NCBI GenBank assembly: GCA_037951165.1
Contig: JBBDHG010000003.1
Span: 12,684,001-12,748,000, forward strand
Direction: 5' to 3'
Source: Lophius americanus
Lineage: Eukaryota; Chordata; Actinopteri; Lophiiformes; Lophiidae
DNA length: 64,000 bases
Positions 60,170 to 64,000 of this stretch are shown here, in pieces. The position numbers and the translations under genes were made by a program. The notes beneath the pieces are model-generated. The model ran no database searches. It was given only the letters and a program-made list of their open reading frames with translations, and was not told where the DNA came from. Every line of letters begins with the position of its first letter. Position 1 is the first letter of the stretch.

Positions 60170-61910
60170 ATCCTCCCTCCAACCAGCACAAGACAAATCT
60201 GCCTAATATGCCAGGAGACCGTAGCTCTGGTGAAGATTTCCAATTTGAAACGGCATTATGAGACCAAACACAGGAATTTTGAAGAGACCTTTCCTCAAAA
60301 TTCAGAGGTAAGAACAACAAAAATCAATGGACTGAAATCTTCAGATCAAGCTACAGGCATGATTCGTGTTGCATCTACGACACAACAACAGAAAGCAACA
60401 GAGTGCTCACTCAGAGTGGCGTGGGTGTTGGGTAAGCACAAGAAGCCATTCTGTGATGCAGAAATAAAATAATGTATGACTGAAGTGATGGACACCATGT
60501 TTGAAGGCAAAGAAAAACGGGAAATGACAGGTAAAAACAAGCAAATCCCCTTCTGGGATTCCACAGCAACCAGACTTACTGAAATACTGGCTAGTGATCT
60601 AATTAAACAGCTTTTTGATGGAATAAAAAAATGCAGAGTGCATTTCCTTAGCTGTGGATGAGTCCACTGACACCACTGAAAATGAATGCTCAGTCGACGG
60701 TGTTTGTGAGGTATTATGATGAGCCAAAGAGGGAGTTTGTTAAAGATGTGTTGGACATGGCAAACCTCTGTGGACAAACAAGCAGGGGAGACATTTATAA
60801 TGCAATACTCGAAATGCTGAATGAAAAAGGGATAGATGTGAAGAAAGTTGTGTCAGTTGCTACGGACGGAGCTCCAGCTATGATGGGGAGAGAGAGAGAG
60901 AAAGGACTGGTTCAGTGCCTGAAAGTTCACCACCCTCACCTGATGTCTTACCACGGCATAATTCACCAGTCTGTCCTTTTCGCAAGTCTCGGAGAAGTGT
61001 ACTCCGAAATCATGGCAGCAATTATGAGGCTCATAAACTTCTTGAGAGCATCATCTGCGTTGCATGCTGCGTACGTCCCTGTCTGAGGTCAATGCAGCGT
61101 TTGATGATTGGCTCCTGCAAAACAACATCCGATGGCTGATCAAAGGCAAAGTCCTGGAATATTTTTGGGCCATTAGAAATGAGCTACATGTTTTTCTGTC
61201 AGAGCAAAAGAGACAAAACAGTTCATAGAATTACTGCAAAATCCAGAAAAAATATGGACGCTGTGGCATTTTTGACTGACACTACATGTCTCTATCCTCT
61301 AAATGTGAAGCTAGAAGGGAAGAACTACGTAGTGTGTGAGCTGATGTCAGCAGAACGCACGCACACGCACTGTTTAATATTTTTCTACCACACACATTAA
61401 CTGGATTCATCTTTTTGATACTTAATGCCCTTTTATAAATCAGAACTTCTTATTCCTTCTAATTTTTACCTACATGAGGAACTACTCCACTTCCCCAAAC
61501 TTTTGGAACAGACCAGAGGAAAAGGAGAACATCAGCATCATGTTGAATTTTTGGAGAAGCTGATGGAGACACGCTTTGATGACTTCATATGGGGAAGACA
61601 AGTCTTTCTGTGCATTGACAGTCCATTTCTGGTTAGAAATGTGAGGGTGTTCTCTCTAGATGCGCAACAAATCTTCCCATGGGCCACAGATGCTTCACTG
61701 CAAAGTGAGTTAATTGACCTCCAGGAAAATATTGCACTGAAAGAGACTCAGTTCAATGTTATCGCCTTCTGTACAAAGATGGTAACTGCAGCCAATTCCC
61801 CTTTGCTGCATAAAATGGAACTACACAATCTCACAATGTTTGTCTCAACCTACAGCGGGGAATCTGCATTCTCAACAATGAACGTGGTAAAGAAAAATGT
61901 CTTTGTGTGA
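60170..61910 (+). pseudogene. hAT transposase (BED finger, ZBED/SCAND3-like)
   Basis: A BED zinc finger reads CLICQETVALVKISNLKRHY then ETKH, with Cys codons at 60,200 and 60,209 and His codons at 60,254 and 60,269. Then come ATECSLRVAWVLGKHKKPF, an in-frame TAA (60,470-60,472), MDTMFEGKEKREM, the first acidic motif ISLAVDESTDTTEN in another frame (Asp at 60,657), VFVRYYDEPKREF, VSVATDGAPAMMG (Asp at 60,864), IIHQSVLFASLGE, LINFLRASSAL, NNIRWLIKGKVLEYFWAI, then FPKLLEQTRGKGEHQHHVEF and the dimerisation motif TYSGESAFSTMN, where the usual Cys is Gly. There are at least three frameshifts and two nonsense codons, and the C-terminal tail is missing. The length otherwise approaches the family's ~600 residues. 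Confidence 0.87.
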
Positions 61911-61917
61911 CCTTTAT

Positions 61918-62310
61918 GTTAGGAACTGTAGTTGGGGTGAAGCTTAGACCCAGGTGGAGACAGAAGACAGCAGGGCAGAGCAGGTGCAGTTAAAATATTT
62001 TATCTAATCAAAATAAGGTACCAGGAAAATGGAGGGGAGCAAACAGAAATAACAAAAACACTAGGAAATATCTTACTCTGGGAAAAGGCTGGGACGAGTG
62101 ATGACACGTGGGAACATGAAACAACGAACTGGCACAGAAGGGACCGTGAGGACAGACTATTTACACTGATTTAACGAGACAATGAGACACAGCTGGAGGG
62201 GAAACACAGGTGAACGTAATGACCGATCACACAGAGGAGAAAAGAATCACGAGACAGACACAGAGAGGGAAAAGGAGCCCAAACCAAAATGATGGAACTT
62301 CACAATAAAA
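61918..62310. repeat. Dispersed repeat family C, copy 2 (inside the hAT)
   Basis: AGACCCAGGTGGAGACAG at the start, then an A-rich body, ACGAGACAATGAGACACAGC, ACACAGGTGAACGTAATGA, and an A-rich end before the hAT terminus. The order matches 9215-9772. It replaces the C-terminal end of the transposase. Confidence 0.5.
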
Positions 62311-62529
62311 TACTACATAAAAACAAATTCATCACATTTTAAGATTTTTATTTGAGTACCCCTGGTCAAGCCTTCTCTCCCTACATGCATCCATGAGCCT
62401 GGCTGGAAGTGTTCCGCTGCCTAACACATCCCACTGACAGGTAAGCATATAACCAGTTCTATTCAACCTTTCCGTGATGTGAGGGCGGATTATTGTATAT
62501 ATTATTTAATAAATAGTAGTTTGTGTTCT

Positions 62530-62800
62530 TATAATAATAATAAAATGGCAAAGTTAAGTCAATTTTACACGGCGCCAGAATACAAAACTTCAAGGCACTT
62601 TCCAAAAAAGCACAGGTACGGATCAACTCTTTATTCTACAGAGACCCAACAAACATGAACAACATGGAGACAATGGAAAGAAAAACCATTGTCTCCATGT
62701 AACCCCAAGCAGATCCCGACTCAGGGGAGAGAGAGCGCAAAAGAGGAGGAGGGGTGGCACCAACACATACAGCAACATTAATATACAATACACTATAATT
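62530..62800 (-). repeat. LINE/SINE 3'-end type repeat in the Tc1 relic
   Basis: On the minus strand GTGCCTTGAAGTTTTGTATT then CTGGCGCCGTGTAAAATTGA precede ATTATTATTATAAG, as in a fish retroposon tail. Upstream are GGGATCTGCTTGGGGTTACA and an AG-rich block. It contains the hairpin listed next. Confidence 0.5.
62662..62700. repeat. Perfect 15-bp hairpin, 9-nt loop
   Basis: ACATGGAGACAATGG (62,662-62,676) and CCATTGTCTCCATGT (62,686-62,700) are exact complements around AAAGAAAAA. Confidence 0.93.
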
Positions 62801-62982
62801 CTTCACCAACATTTTCTGGCTCTACTACCATTGCACCTGTAGAGCGTTGTGTGTGTCTTCTGGGCAGAAAGAGGACACTCCACTGTTTGGAGAAGCAGAA
62901 GTAGAATAACATCAATATAATTAATTCAATTTCTTAAAACTTCACCTGTCAGGGGTTGTAATATTATGGCTGAGTGGTGTTT

Positions 62983-63610
62983 TCACATATTGGACCTTCT
63001 GAACAGCATTGAAGTTTCCACCTTTAGGTAGGTGTATTGGTGGATCACCTCCTCCTGAGCTCAGAGGAGACAGACATCAGCTGGGTACTCCTGCAAAAAG
63101 ACCACATGGAGCATCTTAATATAGCCCAAGATAAGATGACTATATTCTTCTTCAGCCGTGAGACATTTATTTGTCCGGAAAGACCCATGATGCTCGGTGA
63201 GACACTCTGTCCACCCATCAGAGAGGAACCTCCCTGCTTTGGCTGTGGACAGTGACTGATTGATGCTCACACTCGGATCAGGCTTAAGTTGCATACAAAT
63301 TGGCTCCACACACTGAAGAAGATTCAGTAGGCCTGGCCTCTGTGTCGCCTCGGCACAGGGTTCAGGCTCTGGGCAGTGCTGCATTATCTAGAGGCATTAA
63401 TCTGTTGAGCTGTGGGGGGGGGCTGTAAACTGCACTGTGGGTTAAGTTAAGCTTTTCTTTGACCATCATTCCCCATGTCCTAATCCCTACATGTGTATAA
63501 TCACCCCAGCCTATGCATTCCCCTATATATTATTCTATAGTGCTGCAGAACAGAAACCATCCACAGCAGTTTCCCACATTTCCACATGATCCAGTCTTCT
63601 GGTGTGAAAT
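62983..63610. other. No recognisable gene
   Basis: Antisense-overlapping frames at 63,037-63,384 lack motifs; G9 tract near 63,415. Confidence 0.4.
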
Positions 63611-63830
63611 TCCACTGCCCTCCAGTGGTTCCAGTCTCTCCTGACTGATAGGAGTTTCCCTGTTCTCCAAGGTGAATTTTCCTCTATTGGGGTCCCTCAT
63701 GGCTTCATTTTGGGGACCCTTCTCTTCTCATTGTTCTTGCTGACCTTGGCTCCATTTTTAAGAAAAATAATATTCCTTTATAAAGTTTTGCCGATGACAT
63801 AAACATTTATTTGCCTAAAAAAAACTAAAA
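63611..63830 (+). pseudogene. LINE reverse transcriptase scrap (motifs B and C)
   Basis: The plus frame from 63,611 reads STALQWFQSLLTDRSFPV, then IGVPHGFILGTLLFSLFLLT (motif B; usually GVPQGSILGPLL). After a one-base shift near 63,780 the motif C FADDINIYLPK follows, with FADD at 63,787-63,798. Both Asp of motif C survive. This belongs to a different LINE family from the three other RT remnants in the window. The 5' part is absent and the 3' side ends in the GGAT tract. Confidence 0.78.
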
Positions 63831-63861
63831 GCAACATTACCTCCTGAGCTACAGCCGACCC

Positions 63862-64000
63862 GAAGGATGGATGGATGCATGACTTGATGAATGGGTGGAT
63901 GATGGATTAATGGATAGATGGATGGACAAATTAATTGATGGATGGATTATAATGGATTGATGTTGGATGGATGAATTATTGATGGATGGATGATGGATGG
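63862..64000. repeat. GGAT-type imperfect tandem repeat, runs off the edge
   Basis: GGATGGATGGATGCATG-type sequence with TTAAT interruptions, ~140 bp to the window end. It resembles the tail of the tRNA-headed SINE and the array at 4.9 kb. Confidence 0.85.

Larger units (their letters stand above)
60121..62364 (+). mobile_element. BED-type hAT transposon nested in the Tc1 relic
   Basis: The 2244-bp element starts CAGCGGCCGTCAATA and ends, on the complement, CAGGGGTACTCAAATA; the termini share CAG-GG---TCAA-A. It is flanked by GTCTAGCC (60,113-60,120) and GTCAAGCC (62,365-62,372), an 8-bp target duplication with one mismatch, the size expected for hAT. The flanks join two contiguous parts of the Tc1 gene, which independently fixes the boundaries. 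Confidence 0.85.
59635..62982 (-). mobile_element. Tc1-like transposon relic, interrupted by later insertions
   Basis: The left inner terminus CAGCCATAACATTAAAACCA (from 59,644) is complemented by the right inner terminus in TTGTAATATTATGGCTGAGT (about 62,956-62,975). The transposase would be encoded on the minus strand. Antisense transposase blocks run from 59,690 to 60,120 (for example GATGCTCATGTG, GGATCAGACAGAGAGGTCTA) and resume at 62,373 with TTCTCTCCCTACATGCATCC and ATGAGCCTGG, the next part of the same gene. Roughly half of the original element is missing and no open frame remains. Confidence 0.78.

Noticed and set aside
60170..61910. A domesticated host gene of the ZBED/SCAND3 type
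   Set aside because: The copy has several frameshifts, in-frame stops, a truncated end and an 8-bp target duplication with termini, so it is an ordinary dead transposon.

Overview
The window looks like non-coding nuclear DNA from a teleost fish, probably a spiny-rayed (percomorph) species. The evidence is the mix of degraded transposons: jockey/L2/CR1-type LINE fragments, tRNA-headed SINEs, Tc1-like and BED-hAT DNA elements, short TIR repeats, and long (CA)n/(TG)n and minisatellite arrays. I see no intact host gene, no convincing host exon, no functional tRNA or rRNA gene and no CRISPR array. It reads as an intergenic or intronic transposon graveyard.

Layout. 1-1.64 kb: a 5'-truncated LINE reverse transcriptase. 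2.6-5.3 kb: the fullest copy of an unnamed ~350 bp repeat (family A), a SINE head and a 32-bp minisatellite that appears to grow from the SINE tail. 6.3-9.8 kb: a CA-rich array, an antisense LINE end, a complete-looking tRNA-headed SINE and a ~560 bp repeat (family C). 11.5-13.1 kb: two short TIR elements. 18.2-21.7 kb: LINE 3' ends, family A and SINE fragments. 23.4-24.8 kb: a badly decayed transposon-type ORF on the minus strand. 28.7-34.7 kb: family A, an AT array, family D, an AAGT-rich array, LINE and SINE pieces. 35.8-38.8 kb: two dead reverse transcriptases of opposite orientation. 39.4 kb: a 33-bp degenerate tandem repeat. 40.5-43.3 kb: GT, TGTC and CA arrays plus a SINE. 45.6-47.2 kb: a 1.6 kb, 23-bp minisatellite with higher-order structure. 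49.5-56.3 kb: family A copies, a Tc1 relic and a possible Penelope-like fragment. 59.6-63.0 kb: a Tc1 relic split by a 2.2 kb BED-hAT element, which itself carries a family C repeat. 63.6-64 kb: another LINE reverse transcriptase scrap and a GGAT tract.

The elements do not cooperate as a pathway. What links them is insertion history. The strongest observation is the nested structure at 59.6-63.0 kb, where Tc1 sequence stops at 60,120 and resumes at 62,365, with an 8-bp target duplication (one mismatch) flanking the hAT. The next strongest are the five-copy unnamed family A, the 23-bp higher-order minisatellite, and perfect hairpins that look like local inverted copying. Family names rest on recalled motifs and consensus sequences, not on a database search. 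I found no evidence for a new functional system.
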